64,000 nucleotides of DNA from Lentilactobacillus diolivorans DSM 14421 (GCF_001434255.1 NZ_AZEY01000079.1:50292-114291), one strand, 5' to 3'. Counted from the first letter of the stretch, positions 17,402 through 28,764 are shown. The notes: generated by a model not told the origin, from the sequence alone. Made by a program: numbers and translations.

Positions 17402-18907
17402 TTGTCAAAACGCGATATCGTGATCGTTACTTTTGCCTTGCTGTTATCCAACGCAATGAGTGGGATCGACAATACGATCATTAATACTGCATTACCAGCA
17501 ATTATTTCAGATTTACATGGGATTGAATTTATGGGGTGGATTGTTGCCGTCTTTCTTTTGGGAACAGCGGTTAGCACACCATTATGGAGTAAACTTGGGG
17601 AACATATTGGTAATAAACGAAGTTACCAACTCGCAGCAATGTTCTTTGTCATTGGTTCGTTGTTGGAAGGGATGTCATCAAATATTGTTTTCTTGATTAT
17701 TTCAAGAACCATCGCCGGAATCGGAAATGGTGGCGTGGTTTCTCTGCCGTACATCATTTATGCAAGGATGTATGCGAATCCACGAAAACGGATGCAGGTG
17801 TTGGGATTTGTATCAGCTAGTTATAGTATGGCAACCATCATTGGGCCAATTGTGGGTGGGTACATCGTTGATACCTTTAGTTGGCATTGGGTATTTTATT
17901 TGAATGTTCCAATTGGTTTGGTTTCAGCAATTTTAGTTCAGATTTATTATCGGGTGGAAAAAGAAACTCGCAAAACCAGCGCTGTTGATTATCTTGGAGC
18001 CACGTTAATGACCCTTGGCTTGATCAGTCTACTTTCCGCAATTGAAATGATTGGAAATACCAAATTAATATTTATAGCTGCTGGGTTTGTGGTTTCAGCG
18101 ATTCTATTAGGGCTGATGTTTCGTCACGAAGAACGGGTTGAGGATCCCATCATTCCAAGCCGGTTATTTAGAAATCGACCATTGATGATAGATTTTGCGC
18201 TATTTACATTAATTTGGGGTGCTTTTATCGGGTTTCTAATTTATAGTCCGATGTGGGCCCAGGGATTGCTGGGAACTTCTGCTTTAATTGGTGGTGCAAC
18301 CCAGATTCCAAGCTCAATTACTGATTTTATTGGTTCTGGTTCAGTGGCACCCTTACGGAAATACTTTACACCTCAAAAAGTTGTCGCATTGGGAATTATT
18401 ACGTTAACGATTTCCTTTGTATTGTTGGTTGTGATGGGGGTGAAAACTCCTTATTGGGTCTTGTTGCTTGCCGCAGCATTCGAAGGGTTTGGCAATGGTG
18501 CCTGTTTCAACGAGTTACAAGTAAAAGTCCAACAGGATGCAGAAATGAAAGATGTACCAATTGCCACGTCCTTTAGTTTTTTGATCCGCATGCTGAGTCA
18601 AACCTTCACGGCATCAATATTTGGGATTATCATGAATCATGCACTCAAGAATGGCGTAATTCAGTCTGGTGGCCGAATTACCATGCAAATGATGAATAAG
18701 CTGAGCGATGCGTCAAATATCGGGTCGTTACCTAAGCGATTAATTCCCCAAATGCGGATCATTCTACATAATGGGTTGCATAATATTATGATTTTAGCGT
18801 TAATTTTAATGTTAGTTGCCTTGGGAATAAACATCTGGGCTCAGCAGTTGGAAAAGCAAAAAATGTTAAGGTCCCAGCATGCTTCCGAAATTAAGGGGAC
18901 CAATTAA
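17402..18907 (+). CDS. MFS drug exporter, DHA2 (EmrB/QacA) type
   Basis: I start at TTG 17402, preceded by GAGGAAAGAAGAG, giving 501 residues (MSKRDIVIVTFALLL). An upstream in-frame ATG at 17228 lies inside the long hairpin and would add a non-homologous tail. The protein has about 14 hydrophobic segments. GIDNTIINTALPAI is the DHA2-family D1 motif, and LWSKLGEHIGNKRSYQLA is motif A. The family exports drugs or other amphipathic compounds with proton exchange. The substrate is unknown. It is monocistronic and ends at a strong bidirectional terminator. Confidence 0.88.
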   Translation: MSKRDIVIVTFALLLSNAMSGIDNTIINTALPAIISDLHGIEFMGWIVAVFLLGTAVSTPLWSKLGEHIGNKRSYQLAAMFFVIGSLLEGMSSNIVFLIISRTIAGIGNGGVVSLPYIIYARMYANPRKRMQVLGFVSASYSMATIIGPIVGGYIVDTFSWHWVFYLNVPIGLVSAILVQIYYRVEKETRKTSAVDYLGATLMTLGLISLLSAIEMIGNTKLIFIAAGFVVSAILLGLMFRHEERVEDPIIPSRLFRNRPLMIDFALFTLIWGAFIGFLIYSPMWAQGLLGTSALIGGATQIPSSITDFIGSGSVAPLRKYFTPQKVVALGIITLTISFVLLVVMGVKTPYWVLLLAAAFEGFGNGACFNELQVKVQQDAEMKDVPIATSFSFLIRMLSQTFTASIFGIIMNHALKNGVIQSGGRITMQMMNKLSDASNIGSLPKRLIPQMRIILHNGLHNIMILALILMLVALGINIWAQQLEKQKMLRSQHASEIKGTN

Positions 18908-18949
18908 CAGATTAGTGATTCTTGAATAAATCGATGTGAAAACAGTCAT

Positions 18950-19011
18950 AAAAAAGATTCCAGTCCATGAACTCGCTCAGTTTTGAGAGGTCATGGACTG
19001 GAATCTTTTTT
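18950..19011. terminator. Bidirectional terminator
   Basis: A 20-bp stem (AAAAAGATTCCAGTCCATGA with its complement, 18951-18970 and 18991-19011) has A and T runs on both sides. It serves the converging genes at 17402 and 19099. Confidence 0.9.
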
Positions 19012-19098
19012 ATTGAGATAAAGTGGCAATGATCAGGCAAAATAGATTTGATAATTTTTCTTATCGGCTGGCGATTTTAATCTATAGGCCTAATCGTC

Positions 19099-20952
19099 TT
19101 ATTTGCTTTGCTGAAGTGATTGATCCTTAAACGTTGATAATGAGACGTTTGCGGTTGCCAATCCGGTTTGACTGGCTGCCTCTGCTTTAAAGCTGACTTT
19201 ATCACCTTCAGAAATGAATTGATAGATTGGCTTAAAGTTCTTGGCACTGGTGTCAAGCTTATAAACTTGATTGTTGTTCTTCATGATAAACAGTAGTTTG
19301 TTATCGCTGGTTCGAACAATTCGATAAATTGTGCCGGAAATTGTTTTACCGGTTGGCTGAGTAGGCGCAACGCCGGTTTTAGCTTCTAATCGTTGTTCGA
19401 AGATAGCGAGCGTACTCTGCGCATCGTCACCGATTGCATACGTACCACTTTGGTTATTTCCATCGGCTAACAGATAGACAAATTTCATAAATGAATTGTT
19501 GTCTCGATCCAACATCGAAACAACCCAGCTTGGTTCACCGTTAATCCGGTAAAGTAGCGGTAACGTTCCTTTGTAGTTTTGAGGGTTGATATCTTGTTGT
19601 GCATATGAAATTGCCCGTTCAGGTGTCATAACATTGCCATGTTCACGGTAATAGTGAAGGGTGTTGGTTCGCGCGTCAACGAAAGTATATCCTAAGATTG
19701 AGCTCTGATGCTCGTTCACACTGGTCATACCAGTAAAGTAGTAAACGCGTCCTTTGTAGGCATAAGGTGTTAAATGATCACCGCCCTCGGTTCCGGCAGT
19801 TGTTGGCTTCATAACGCCACTGTGACCACCAAAGCTGGTTGCGTTCCAGAAACCCTTTCGGTAACGGCCAAACAAGTTAACTTCTTGAGATACAAATTCG
19901 GGTGCAACTGCAATGTCCACAAACTTAGGAACATTATTTGGTGAGTAAACGTTGACTTTTCCTGTAATTGTATTTAAGACGGCAACTTTGTAATCACGAT
20001 AATTATAATTACGGTTGATGTAGGAGATCGGCTTGGCTAATGTTCTGACATAATAAGGGGTTCCGTTGTCGTCAATTTCCAATTGTGAAGTTGAACCAAC
20101 CATTGAATAACCTAGACTATGGGCACTGATTCGTCGATCAGCATCACGATTAAAGTAGGCACTTGGTGTATAACGCATTGGTTTGCTGACGAATTTTGGA
20201 TCCGCGTTCTTATCTGTCGCGTTGGTTCTGAAGTATCCAGGAACCTTTTGATAATGGATGTAACGCCAGAAACCACCGGAAAATTCAACGGGTGCAACAT
20301 AAACCATCTTTTTGCGATACATTTGAACCCGCATATGATTTAGATCGTAGACGTTTGAGTTTTTAAAGCTGTTCAGCGAGTTGTTCATATCCGTTGAAAC
20401 AGTTTGTGGGGCGTTGACAACGGGCGTTTCAGCACTGTTCTTGATAACGGGCATTGGTGCATTTTTAGTGTCATCGTTCATGTCCGTCTTAATGGACTCA
20501 ACGGCCGGCCGTGGGTTCATCTTGGTTACTAAACTAGAAACGCTTCCTAGAATAACGAAAACGACAATGGCTAAAATGAAAACCAAGGCAAGTTTTCCTA
20601 ACCAGCCAAAGGCACCCGTTAATCGTTGAATACCTTGGCTGATAATGCCATCACCGGCTTCGGTTTGTGATGACCGTGCCGGGGTTGCGCTTGTTGAGTA
20701 AACGAACCGTTTTAAAACGGCAACTAAAATTAATCCGCCAATAAACCACATTAACCAACCATCAATTAGTGATGGATAAGCTAAATCCGGCAGATTGAAG
20801 TAAGTATTGATGTAACTGATGATAAATAGAACGACAATTGCCCCTGTCGCAAGTAGTCGTCCTCTGCGATCAGCGATAATTAAGAACCAGATATACGGGA
20901 TGAGTAGACCTGATAGCTTAACCAGCGTGATCAACGCAAAATAACTAAGCAT
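19099..20952 (-). CDS. Multi-pass membrane protein with large extracellular-type domain, unknown
   Basis: I start at ATG 20952 with AAGGGAGA just upstream, giving 617 residues. Four hydrophobic segments occur in the first 90 residues and a fifth at about 125-145. The rest, about 440 residues, is hydrophilic and rich in Tyr and Asn (for example YQKVPGYFRTNATDK, YAYKGRVYYFTGMTSVNEH). The C-terminal 100 residues look like a small beta domain. The likely topology is an N-terminal membrane anchor with the large domain outside. I do not recognise the family. It is a single gene between terminators. Confidence 0.75.
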   Translation of the reverse strand: MLSYFALITLVKLSGLLIPYIWFLIIADRRGRLLATGAIVVLFIISYINTYFNLPDLAYPSLIDGWLMWFIGGLILVAVLKRFVYSTSATPARSSQTEAGDGIISQGIQRLTGAFGWLGKLALVFILAIVVFVILGSVSSLVTKMNPRPAVESIKTDMNDDTKNAPMPVIKNSAETPVVNAPQTVSTDMNNSLNSFKNSNVYDLNHMRVQMYRKKMVYVAPVEFSGGFWRYIHYQKVPGYFRTNATDKNADPKFVSKPMRYTPSAYFNRDADRRISAHSLGYSMVGSTSQLEIDDNGTPYYVRTLAKPISYINRNYNYRDYKVAVLNTITGKVNVYSPNNVPKFVDIAVAPEFVSQEVNLFGRYRKGFWNATSFGGHSGVMKPTTAGTEGGDHLTPYAYKGRVYYFTGMTSVNEHQSSILGYTFVDARTNTLHYYREHGNVMTPERAISYAQQDINPQNYKGTLPLLYRINGEPSWVVSMLDRDNNSFMKFVYLLADGNNQSGTYAIGDDAQSTLAIFEQRLEAKTGVAPTQPTGKTISGTIYRIVRTSDNKLLFIMKNNNQVYKLDTSAKNFKPIYQFISEGDKVSFKAEAASQTGLATANVSLSTFKDQSLQQSK

Positions 20953-21650
20953 AAGATGTTCTCCCTTCAAATAAATACCAACGATTGATATATCAAGACC
21001 ATTATACCGTAGCCATTAGCTAATACCTAAATAAACAGGTGCTAAATTGGATTTTTCTAAACTATTTATATTAGTTGAAAGATAAACAAGTGGAATATAG
21101 ATGCGTATGCTTAACGATGTTCTTGCTAATACGCTGTGTGTTACGTATTTCACTAAAGAAGTGTTGAAAAAAAGCCAAATTAAAAATTGGTAACCCTGAG
21201 GATGGATAATTAATGAATTTTTATTTCATAACAAAAGTAAAGAATGGGCTCAGGTTAACAGGGTGTTAAACAATGTATCAACGTGAAATAAACGAGGATA
21301 AGTGGTGATTGATAATCTATTGCCAGTGGATCATTTATGATAGATTGCTCAACTACGTGAAACACTTTTATATATATTAGTTTCTCAACCGGTATCAGGT
21401 AAAATATGATGCTATAAAATGAGAAATAAAGAGTGCATATCTAATTAAGTGGCATTAATATCATTCTTCTTGCAAAATTATTAGTTGACATGATTGTCAC
21501 TATTGATGGTATTTATTTAAAAAGAAAAAAATATTTTTTGAAATATGGTACTAGTGACCTTATCTATATTTTATTAGGGTTTTAACATGATGTTATAATA
21601 TTGGTATATGTTAAAAGTGAAGTTTTTACTAAAATTCTTTAAAAACGATA
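20953..21650. other. Long AT-rich intergenic stretch, no gene seen
   Basis: About 700 bp between divergent genes. I see no ORF with a ribosome binding site, no clear terminator and no long repeat. It is markedly AT-rich, especially 21360-21640. It may hold long-range regulatory sites or a decayed gene. Confidence 0.5.
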
Positions 21651-21679
21651 TTGACATGTCAATGTTAAGGTGGTTAGAT
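21651..21679 (+). promoter_or_regulatory. Promoter of the PTS-IIC-like gene
   Basis: TTGACA (21651-21656), 17 nt, TTAGAT (21674-21679). The -35 lies in a perfect 12-bp palindrome TTGACATGTCAA, which could be an operator. Confidence 0.6.
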
Positions 21680-21746
21680 TATATCAATTTCATTTTTATC
21701 ATTATTTTCTCATATTATTATAAAATAAAGAATTGAGGTTTTGCCA

Positions 21747-22835
21747 ATGGATACGGCTGTTGATAAGCCAACTGAAAAGTTGACTGTTAAAGATTATGTA
21801 TACTTAGTTTCTGCCGGTGTTTCTAATGCCGTCTTAGTTATGTTGGGGATTGGATTATTAACACAAGCCATTGCAAACTTTATTAACTGGCCGCAACTTC
21901 ATCAAGTTGGTTCAATTGCTCAATGGTTGTTGGCACCAGCGTTTGGAGCTGCTGTTGCATCACAATTAAAGACAAATACTTTGGTATTATTCAGTTCCAT
22001 GATTTCTGCAACCGTCGGTGCCAATGCGGTCTATTTCATTTCATCAGGCGTTCACGCTGCCACTGCGACTGGTAACCAGATGGCTCAAGCTGCTCAGTCG
22101 GGTGTCTTTACCACTGGCCAACCAATTAGTGCCGTTGCAGCTGGGTTAGTTGCCGCACTGGTTGGGAAATACTTAACCGGTAAAACACCGCTTGATATGA
22201 TGTTAGTACCACTTGCTGCCACTTTAGTTGGTTCAATTGCCGGGTTGGGACTTGCAAGTGTCACGACACCGGCCCTTAACTGGCTGAGTGCCTTCATCGC
22301 ACAATCAATGCAAATTAACCCATTGCTCGGATCGATGTGTGTGTCGCTTGCTTGGTCAATCTTTTTGATGACCCCTGCCTCATCAGCTGCATTAGCAGTG
22401 GCCGTTATGCTGGATCCACTGGCTTCTGGAGCAGCACTAATTGGAACCACAGCTCAATTTGTTGGTTTCACGATCATTTCATGGAAACAAAATGAATTAG
22501 GAGCTAATATTGCTCAGGGAATTATTACGCCTAAGGTTCAATTCCCCAATCTGTTAGCCAATCCTCGGCTGGCTTTACCATCTATGACCGCTGCGGTTGT
22601 TGCCGCACCGATTGCAACATTGTTCTTTGGTTTTAAAGTGCCATATACATTAGGTGGTTTAGGTCTCAACTCATTAATCGCTCCAATCACTTTAGCATCG
22701 ACCAGCACCAATATGCTGATTGCATACTTAGTAATGGGAATCGTTATTCCTGGTATTATTTCAGTTGTTATCTATCGAGTTTTGCTCGGTCTTCACTGGG
22801 TTAAGGATCAACAACTACATCTTGAAATCGTTTAA
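21747..22835 (+). CDS. PTS-EIIC-like membrane protein (PTS_EIIC_2 type)
   Basis: I start at ATG 21747, 9 nt after GAGG. A TTG at 21741 is too close to that site. The 362-residue protein has about 10 hydrophobic segments, rich in Ala and Gly (LGIGLLTQAIANFINW, MLVPLAATLVGSIAGLGLASV, LSLGSMCVSLAWSIFLMTPASSAA-like region). This matches a family of stand-alone EIIC-like proteins common in lactobacilli. No EIIA or EIIB gene is adjacent, so sugar phosphotransfer is unproven and the substrate is unknown. A terminator follows. Confidence 0.75.
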   Translation: MDTAVDKPTEKLTVKDYVYLVSAGVSNAVLVMLGIGLLTQAIANFINWPQLHQVGSIAQWLLAPAFGAAVASQLKTNTLVLFSSMISATVGANAVYFISSGVHAATATGNQMAQAAQSGVFTTGQPISAVAAGLVAALVGKYLTGKTPLDMMLVPLAATLVGSIAGLGLASVTTPALNWLSAFIAQSMQINPLLGSMCVSLAWSIFLMTPASSAALAVAVMLDPLASGAALIGTTAQFVGFTIISWKQNELGANIAQGIITPKVQFPNLLANPRLALPSMTAAVVAAPIATLFFGFKVPYTLGGLGLNSLIAPITLASTSTNMLIAYLVMGIVIPGIISVVIYRVLLGLHWVKDQQLHLEIV

Positions 22836-22871
22836 CGAATCAAACAAATAAACTAAAAAACAATAACAATA

Positions 22872-22920
22872 AAGAACGGGCTGTGACAAGTATAAAACTT
22901 GGTGCAGCCCGTTCTTCTTT
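22872..22920 (+). terminator. Terminator after the PTS-IIC-like gene
   Basis: AAGAACGGGCTG pairs with CAGCCCGTTCTT, with CAAGT/ACTTG in the upper stem, then TTT. Confidence 0.85.
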
Positions 22921-22991
22921 ATACTGATTAGTGAAAGCAGTTCTACTCTGAATAACTAAGATTAGGACAGGGGAATCAGATGACTTGCTGG

Positions 22992-23336
22992 TTACTCGAG
23001 TTCACGAACTTGGTCAATTAGACCTAATAGTTTGTCAGAGGCTGCTCGGTAATCTTCAATTTTATCACCGTACTTTTCATTAACCCCCTCTAGTCCGCCT
23101 GCCACAAATGCATATTCATAGTTATAAACGTCATCGTAAGCAGCTGTGAACTTAGCGAGGAGGTCATGGTGGTTACCATCGAGTTGTAAGGCCATTTGAA
23201 CAACGCGAAAATCAGTGTAGCCCATTTCAAATTGGATGGCCCAAGCTCGAATGAAATCGTGTTGAGCTTCAATATGAGCAAAATGATGTTGTGTATTCCA
23301 GGTTAAGCGATCTAATGCTTTAACGATATCTAACAT
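22992..23336 (-). CDS. Small conserved-looking cytoplasmic protein, unknown
   Basis: The 114-residue protein has a good ribosome binding site (GGGAGGAATT) and a complete frame. It is soluble, acidic and predicted mostly helical, with aromatic-rich motifs (LTWNTQHHFAHIEAQHDF, YDDVYNYEYAFVAGGLEG). No signal peptide, membrane segment or known motif is visible. I do not recognise it. It is monocistronic. Confidence 0.65.
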   Translation of the reverse strand: MLDIVKALDRLTWNTQHHFAHIEAQHDFIRAWAIQFEMGYTDFRVVQMALQLDGNHHDLLAKFTAAYDDVYNYEYAFVAGGLEGVNEKYGDKIEDYRAASDKLLGLIDQVRELE

Positions 23337-23598
23337 AATAATTCCTCCCGATAATTTTTAGTGTAGGCCAACTTCATTAGTTCCCCGTTAAAATTGGACT
23401 ATTTACACTTACATTCAACTCCATTTGGTAATGAATCACAATTATAATGACTTTCTTTTCATTGTTGAGCATTAATTTGAGTTTGATTTGCTTATTTTTA
23501 TGATGATTTGTTAGCTATTTAAGTATCAATCGACTTATTGATGGCAAAAACGATGACAAATCAGGCGATTCTTTTGGAAAAAGGAGTGCCAAAACTTT

Positions 23599-23630
23599 GC
23601 GTTGTGTTTCACAACGCGGCGTCATATAAT
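23599..23630 (+). promoter_or_regulatory. Promoter with palindromic site before the acetoin reductase gene
   Basis: TATAAT (23625-23630) has a weak TTGTGT (23602-23607) 17 nt upstream. An 8+8 bp inverted repeat GCGTTGTG-TTT-CACAACGC (23599-23617) covers the -35, so it may be a repressor or redox-regulator site. Confidence 0.5.
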
Positions 23631-23684
23631 CATTGCCATAAGATGTTATCAAATTCACAAGAGAGTTAATGGAGGATTATCAGT

Positions 23685-24458
23685 ATGTCAAACAAAGTTG
23701 CGTTAGTGACCGGTGCCGGTCAAGGAATTGGTGAAGGAATTGCTCGTCAACTCGCAAAGGATGGCTTTGCTGTTGCATTATCCGGTCGTCATTTGGATAA
23801 GGTTCAACGAGTAGCAGATGATATTAATAAAGATGGCGGTGATGCCTTCGCAATTAAGTCGGATGTTCAATATCGAGACCAGGTTTTTGATTCTGTTAAG
23901 CAAACGGCAGATCATTTCGGCCATTTGGATGTGTTTGTTAATAACGCTGGAGTTGCCCACGTTGCTCAGATTTGCAATACAAAGGAAGAAGATCTTGACC
24001 GTTTACTAGATATTAACGTAAAAGGAACTTTCTTCGGTATTCAAGCTGCTGCGCAACAATTCAAGAAGCAAAAGACGCCTGGCAAGATTATCAATGCTTC
24101 ATCGATTGCCGGACATGAAGGATTTGAATTACTTGGCGCGTATTCAGCAACCAAGTTTGCGATTCGCGGATTAACCCAGGCAGCTGCTAAAGAACTTGCT
24201 CGCGATCAAATTACCGTTAATGCTTATTGCCCAGGAATTGTGTTAACACCGATGTGGGATCAAATCGATGAAGAAATGGGTCAAGTAAACCATGTTGCTA
24301 AAGGCGAATCATTGAAGCAATATCTATCGGGCATTGCGCTGGGACGCGGTGAAGAACCTCAAGATGTTGCTAATCTGGTGTCATTTTTGGCAAGTGACAA
24401 ATCAAGTTATATTACCGGCCAAGCAATTATGGTTGATGGTGGTATTAAATACGTTTAA
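23685..24458 (+). CDS. butA: Acetoin/diacetyl reductase (short-chain dehydrogenase)
   Basis: The 257-residue classical SDR begins [20 protein letters not shown] (NAD-binding TGxxxGIG). It has NNAG, catalytic Ser in [12 protein letters not shown], Tyr-Lys in [10 protein letters not shown], and the C-terminal VDGG. The sequence around [12 protein letters not shown] and [14 protein letters not shown] is typical of (S)-acetoin-forming diacetyl reductases, which reduce diacetyl to acetoin and on to 2,3-butanediol with NADH. It is monocistronic with its own promoter and terminator. Other SDR substrates are possible but the match is good. Confidence 0.85.
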   Translation: MSNKVALVTGAGQGIGEGIARQLAKDGFAVALSGRHLDKVQRVADDINKDGGDAFAIKSDVQYRDQVFDSVKQTADHFGHLDVFVNNAGVAHVAQICNTKEEDLDRLLDINVKGTFFGIQAAAQQFKKQKTPGKIINASSIAGHEGFELLGAYSATKFAIRGLTQAAAKELARDQITVNAYCPGIVLTPMWDQIDEEMGQVNHVAKGESLKQYLSGIALGRGEEPQDVANLVSFLASDKSSYITGQAIMVDGGIKYV

Positions 24459-24481
24459 TTTAATGATGAAATGTTAATAAT

Positions 24482-24520
24482 AAAAACGTCTTCGAGAATT
24501 TTTTTCTCGAAGACGTTTTT
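24482..24520. terminator. Bidirectional terminator between the reductase gene and carB
   Basis: AAAAACGTCTTCGAGAA pairs with TTCTCGAAGACGTTTTT around a short T loop, with A/T tracts on both sides. The genes converge here. Confidence 0.92.
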
Positions 24521-24569
24521 ATTTAGGAAATTTATTAAGTTGATTCGGATATGTGAACCATTATGACAA

Positions 24570-27500
24570 TTATTTGATTAATTGTGGTTGAAAGATTCCT
24601 AATACGGTATCTTGGGCGGTGAAGACTGGGACTTGGTGACTTAAGGCTTTCGCCACGAGCTGCTTTTCGTCGTCGGTTTCGTCTGATGATGAAAGGGCGA
24701 ATGCCAACTTGTCAGGCCATGGCATATCCTTCTTATAAGGAACAACGTTAAAGCCACTGCTCTGGAGCTTATCCTTCAAATCATCGTCATTGGCATCAAA
24801 TTGCGAAATTAAGACGGTTCCACTGATTGTATCGGTATTGATGTGGTAACTGTCAAATAGGGCGTTATGCAAAGCCTCATGAAGCGTATCGCCATCGCCA
24901 ATATCTTCGCCGGTTGATTTCATTTCAGGGCTTAATGCAGTTGGGGCACCTGGTAATTTGGCGAATGAGAAGACTGGTGCTTTTACGTAAACTTTGGTTG
25001 GTTCGGGATATAGGCCGGGTTTTAAGCCAATTTCAGTCAATGATTTACCAAGGATAAGTTGAGTCGCAAGTTGAGCCAGGTGCATCTTGGTAATCTTGCT
25101 CATGAATGGAACTGTTCGGGAAGCCCGGGGATTAACTTCGATGACGTACACAGTATTATTAGCAACAATGAATTGAATATTCATCATCCCAACAGCATGG
25201 ACCTTTTTACCAATTTTGGTGGCAATTGCCACAATCCGATCTTTTTGACTGTCAGTTAATGTCTGTGGCGGATACATTGCGATTGAATCCCCTGAATGAA
25301 TACCGGCACCTTCGAGATGTTCCATAATGCCCGGAACAAAAACTTCTTGGCCGTCACTAAGAATATCAACTTCACATTCAGTTCCTGGGATATATTGGTC
25401 GATTAAGATTGGTTGGCCAGCACTTGCTTTTAATGCTGGAATCAGATATTCATCTAATTCGTTATCGTTATGGACGATTGCCATTCCTTTACCACCGAGG
25501 ACAAAACTTGGCCGAACAAGAACTGGGAAGCCAAGTTTGTTAGCAATCTTATGGGCTTCTTGCGCGTTCATTGCAGTGTCACCCTTAGGATGATCAATTT
25601 CTTGATCAATTAAGAGATCTTCGAAATCATGACGGTTTTCAGTTTGCTCGATGCCGTGCATGGACGTCCCAAGAATTGCGACACCGCGTTCAGTTAATTT
25701 TTCAGTCAGGTTGATGGCTGTTTGACCACCAAATTCAACAATGACACCAATTGGATTTTCCAAGTTGATAACGTTCATGACGCTATCGATATCCAGTGGT
25801 TCGAAATAAAGTTTATCGGAAATCGAGAAGTCGGTTGAAACCGTTTCAGGATTATTATTGATGATGATGGCGTTGTAGCCAGCTGCTTGAATCGCTTTAA
25901 CACAGTGAACAGTAGCGTAATCAAATTCAACCCCTTGGCCGATTCTGATTGGACCGGCACCGATAACAACAATACTATTTCCGAGTGGTTTGCTTTCATT
26001 CTCGTTACCAATCGTGCTATAGAAGTAAGGCGTTGTACTTTCGAATTCAGCGGCACAAGTATCAACCATTTTATATACTAAATGCTGATCTTCCATGTTA
26101 TCGAATTTCTCTAGATCATGGTCGGAAATTGGATGAACAGTTTTGATCATGGTGTTGTTGAAGCCCATTTTACGAGCCTTCAAAATGAGATCTGCATTAA
26201 CAATGCCACTCATCAGTTTCTGTTGCATATGCATGATGTTTTCCAATTTGGATAAGAAGTAAAGATCAATTTTAGTTGATTGATGAATTTGTTGAATGGT
26301 TGCTCCTTTACCGAGTGCAGCAAAGAGTTCAAAAATTCGGTAATCAGTTGGTGTCTTAATCTTCTCCAGTAAATCGCCCATTGACATGTTTTTTGTATAG
26401 GCTGGAATTAAGTTGTTTTGAGCCTGTTTATCAAGTTCAAGTGATTGAACCGCTTTTAATAAGGCTTCCTCAATTGTGCCGCCAATTGCCATCACTTCAC
26501 CGGTGGCTTTCATTTGAGTTCCCAGTTTGCGATCTGCGTTCGTGAACTTATCAAACGCGAAACGTGGGATTTTGGCAACCACATAATCCAGAGCAGGTTC
26601 AAACATCGCGAAGGTAGTTTGAGTAATTGGGTTGATAATTTCATCCAGGTTTAAACCGACTGCGATTTTTGCAGCAATTTTTGCAATTGGATAACCAGTC
26701 GCTTTAGAAGCCAATGCTGATGACCGACTAACCCGTGGATTAACTTCGATCACGTCGTACTTTTCGCTGTTGGGATCTTGAGCAAGCTGAACATTACAGC
26801 CACCCTCGATTTTAAGGGCATCTACGATTGTAAGTGATGCGTCCCGTAACCGTTGGTATTCTTTGTCCGTTAAGGTCTGAGTCGGGGTGAACACAATTGA
26901 ATCACCGGTGTGGACACCAACTGGATCAAAGTTTTCCATACCAGCAACAATAATTGAATTGCCATGGTGATCACGCATGACTTCAAATTCAATTTCTTTA
27001 AAGCCGGCGATACTCTTTTCAACCAAACATTCGGTTGAAGGAGACATTGTTAGTCCCCGACTAAGGACAGCTTTCATTTCATCGTCATCATGCGCGATAC
27101 CGCCACCAGTCCCCCCAAGGGTATAAGCTGGCCGAATGATAACCGGATAGTCAATTTGATGGGCAAATTGGAGGCCGGTTTCCAAGTCGTAAACCGTTTT
27201 TGATTCCGGAATTGGTTGATGAAGCTCTTCCATTAAATCTTTAAATTGTTCGCGATCTTCGGCTTGATTGATCGTTTTTAGGTTTGTCCCTAATAGTTCA
27301 ATATGCAGTTTGTCGAGGATGCCATCTTTACTTAATTCAACAGCCAGGTTTAACCCTGTTTGGCCACCCAAAGTAGGTAGAATTGCGTCTGGATGTTCCT
27401 TTTCAAGGATTTTCTTTAAACTAGGAACAGTTAATGGATCCATATAAACGCGATCCGCAATTTCATCGTCAGTCATGATTGTGGCTGGATTAGAATTGAC

Positions 27501-27638
27501 AAGGATGACTTCATAACCTTCTTCACGTAAACTAAGACAAGCCTGACTACCGGAATAGTCGAACTCTGCGGCCTGACCAATGACAATTGGTCCAGAACCG
27601 ATAATCAAAATCTTCTTAATATCTTTTCGTTTTGGCAT
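24570..27638 (-). CDS. carB: Carbamoyl-phosphate synthase large subunit
   Basis: The 1022-residue protein holds two homologous ATP-grasp halves ([22 protein letters not shown] at 11-32, and [22 protein letters not shown] near 560) and a C-terminal MGS-like allosteric domain. It makes carbamoyl phosphate from ammonia, bicarbonate and two ATP. Common enzymes have 1055-1075 residues. The shortfall is at the C-terminus, in the allosteric domain. Some lactobacilli carry a shorter arginine-linked enzyme beside the pyrimidine one. This copy could be either, since pyrBC lies next door but diverges. Its ATG overlaps the carA stop by one base. Confidence 0.95.
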   Translation of the reverse strand: MPKRKDIKKILIIGSGPIVIGQAAEFDYSGSQACLSLREEGYEVILVNSNPATIMTDDEIADRVYMDPLTVPSLKKILEKEHPDAILPTLGGQTGLNLAVELSKDGILDKLHIELLGTNLKTINQAEDREQFKDLMEELHQPIPESKTVYDLETGLQFAHQIDYPVIIRPAYTLGGTGGGIAHDDDEMKAVLSRGLTMSPSTECLVEKSIAGFKEIEFEVMRDHHGNSIIVAGMENFDPVGVHTGDSIVFTPTQTLTDKEYQRLRDASLTIVDALKIEGGCNVQLAQDPNSEKYDVIEVNPRVSRSSALASKATGYPIAKIAAKIAVGLNLDEIINPITQTTFAMFEPALDYVVAKIPRFAFDKFTNADRKLGTQMKATGEVMAIGGTIEEALLKAVQSLELDKQAQNNLIPAYTKNMSMGDLLEKIKTPTDYRIFELFAALGKGATIQQIHQSTKIDLYFLSKLENIMHMQQKLMSGIVNADLILKARKMGFNNTMIKTVHPISDHDLEKFDNMEDQHLVYKMVDTCAAEFESTTPYFYSTIGNENESKPLGNSIVVIGAGPIRIGQGVEFDYATVHCVKAIQAAGYNAIIINNNPETVSTDFSISDKLYFEPLDIDSVMNVINLENPIGVIVEFGGQTAINLTEKLTERGVAILGTSMHGIEQTENRHDFEDLLIDQEIDHPKGDTAMNAQEAHKIANKLGFPVLVRPSFVLGGKGMAIVHNDNELDEYLIPALKASAGQPILIDQYIPGTECEVDILSDGQEVFVPGIMEHLEGAGIHSGDSIAMYPPQTLTDSQKDRIVAIATKIGKKVHAVGMMNIQFIVANNTVYVIEVNPRASRTVPFMSKITKMHLAQLATQLILGKSLTEIGLKPGLYPEPTKVYVKAPVFSFAKLPGAPTALSPEMKSTGEDIGDGDTLHEALHNALFDSYHINTDTISGTVLISQFDANDDDLKDKLQSSGFNVVPYKKDMPWPDKLAFALSSSDETDDEKQLVAKALSHQVPVFTAQDTVLGIFQPQLIK

Positions 27639-28699
27639 TAGTGAACCCCTCCGTTAACGTGCATTAAATCAATAAAGTCGTCGAATAATTTTGTGGCATC
27701 ATGTGGCCCTGGCGCAGCCTCGGGATGGTATTGAACCGAGAAGATTGGGCGGCCAGGATAACGCAGCCCCTCACAGGTTTTGTCGTTAACTTCAACCGCA
27801 GTCACTTCCAATGGAGTTGGTTTTACAGAATCAATGTCAACCGCATAACCGTGGTTTTGAGATGTAATGAAAACGTCTTGGGTCATTAAATTTTTAACAG
27901 GATGATTAATACCACGGTGACCAAATGTCATTTTGTAAGTCTTAGCACCGTTTGCAAGTGCAAGTAGCTGATGTCCTAAGCAAATGCCCATCAATGGATA
28001 GTTGTCTTGCAATTTTTGAATGGTAGGTAGAAATGCTGAGTAGTCTTGCGGATCACCGGGTCCGTTGGATAAAAGAATACCAGTTGGATGTAGGTTTTCG
28101 ATATCTTCAAACGTTGAATCAGGTGTAACAACTGTAACATCTACCCCTGGGCGTTGTAGTGATTTTACGATGTTATCTTTAACACCAAAATCAACAACCA
28201 CAACGTGTTCAACATCTTTGTCGTCTGTAACAGAAAGAGTTGCTGACTTAACAAATGAAGGTTTGCTTTGCGCCTCAACCGAAGTTTGATTAATTGGTTG
28301 ATTAGTTAAGCTTGCCTTCATCGTTCCGTACTGACGAATAATCTTCGTTAACTGTCGTGTATCGATACCACTGATGCCTGGTACTTTGGCTTGTTTTAAA
28401 AACGCATCAAGTGACATGACGCTTTGATAATGAAAAACTTGATCGGTCATCTCGCGAACAACAACCGCTGCTGCTTTAACTGAATCCGACTGGTTGGTTC
28501 CGAGTGAAATCCCGTAATTACCAATTAACGGATACGTAAACGTGATAATCTGGTTTTCGTAGGATGGATCAGTCAAGGTTTCCTGATAGCCGGTCATACT
28601 GGTAGTGAAAACTAATTCACCATCAATTTCGGCAGCTAAGTCCCCACAGGCTTCACCAACGAAGACGTCTCCATTCTCCAAAGTTAAATACTTTTTCAT
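27638..28699 (-). CDS. carA: Carbamoyl-phosphate synthase small subunit
   Basis: The 353-residue protein has the N-terminal CPSase small-chain domain ([19 protein letters not shown]) and a C-terminal class I glutamine amidotransferase domain. The nucleophile Cys is in [14 protein letters not shown], and the His-Glu pair in [12 protein letters not shown]. It supplies ammonia from glutamine to CarB. AGGAGG precedes the ATG. carA and carB form one operon with overlapping stop and start (TAATG). Confidence 0.96.
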   Translation of the reverse strand: MKKYLTLENGDVFVGEACGDLAAEIDGELVFTTSMTGYQETLTDPSYENQIITFTYPLIGNYGISLGTNQSDSVKAAAVVVREMTDQVFHYQSVMSLDAFLKQAKVPGISGIDTRQLTKIIRQYGTMKASLTNQPINQTSVEAQSKPSFVKSATLSVTDDKDVEHVVVVDFGVKDNIVKSLQRPGVDVTVVTPDSTFEDIENLHPTGILLSNGPGDPQDYSAFLPTIQKLQDNYPLMGICLGHQLLALANGAKTYKMTFGHRGINHPVKNLMTQDVFITSQNHGYAVDIDSVKPTPLEVTAVEVNDKTCEGLRYPGRPIFSVQYHPEAAPGPHDATKLFDDFIDLMHVNGGVH

Positions 28700-28764
28700 T
28701 TCCGAACCTCCTAATAATTTCCTAACATCGACATGATATTAGCAGTTAACGCTTTTGATAAATT

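Noticed and set aside
22094-22450. A 118-codon frame antisense to the PTS-IIC-like gene
   Set aside because: It is a shadow frame of an Ala/Gly-rich membrane protein, with no ribosome binding site.
23599-23617. Rex operator before the acetoin reductase gene
   Set aside because: The half sites are similar, but the spacing is 3 nt rather than the longer spacer of Rex sites. Kept only as an unnamed palindrome.
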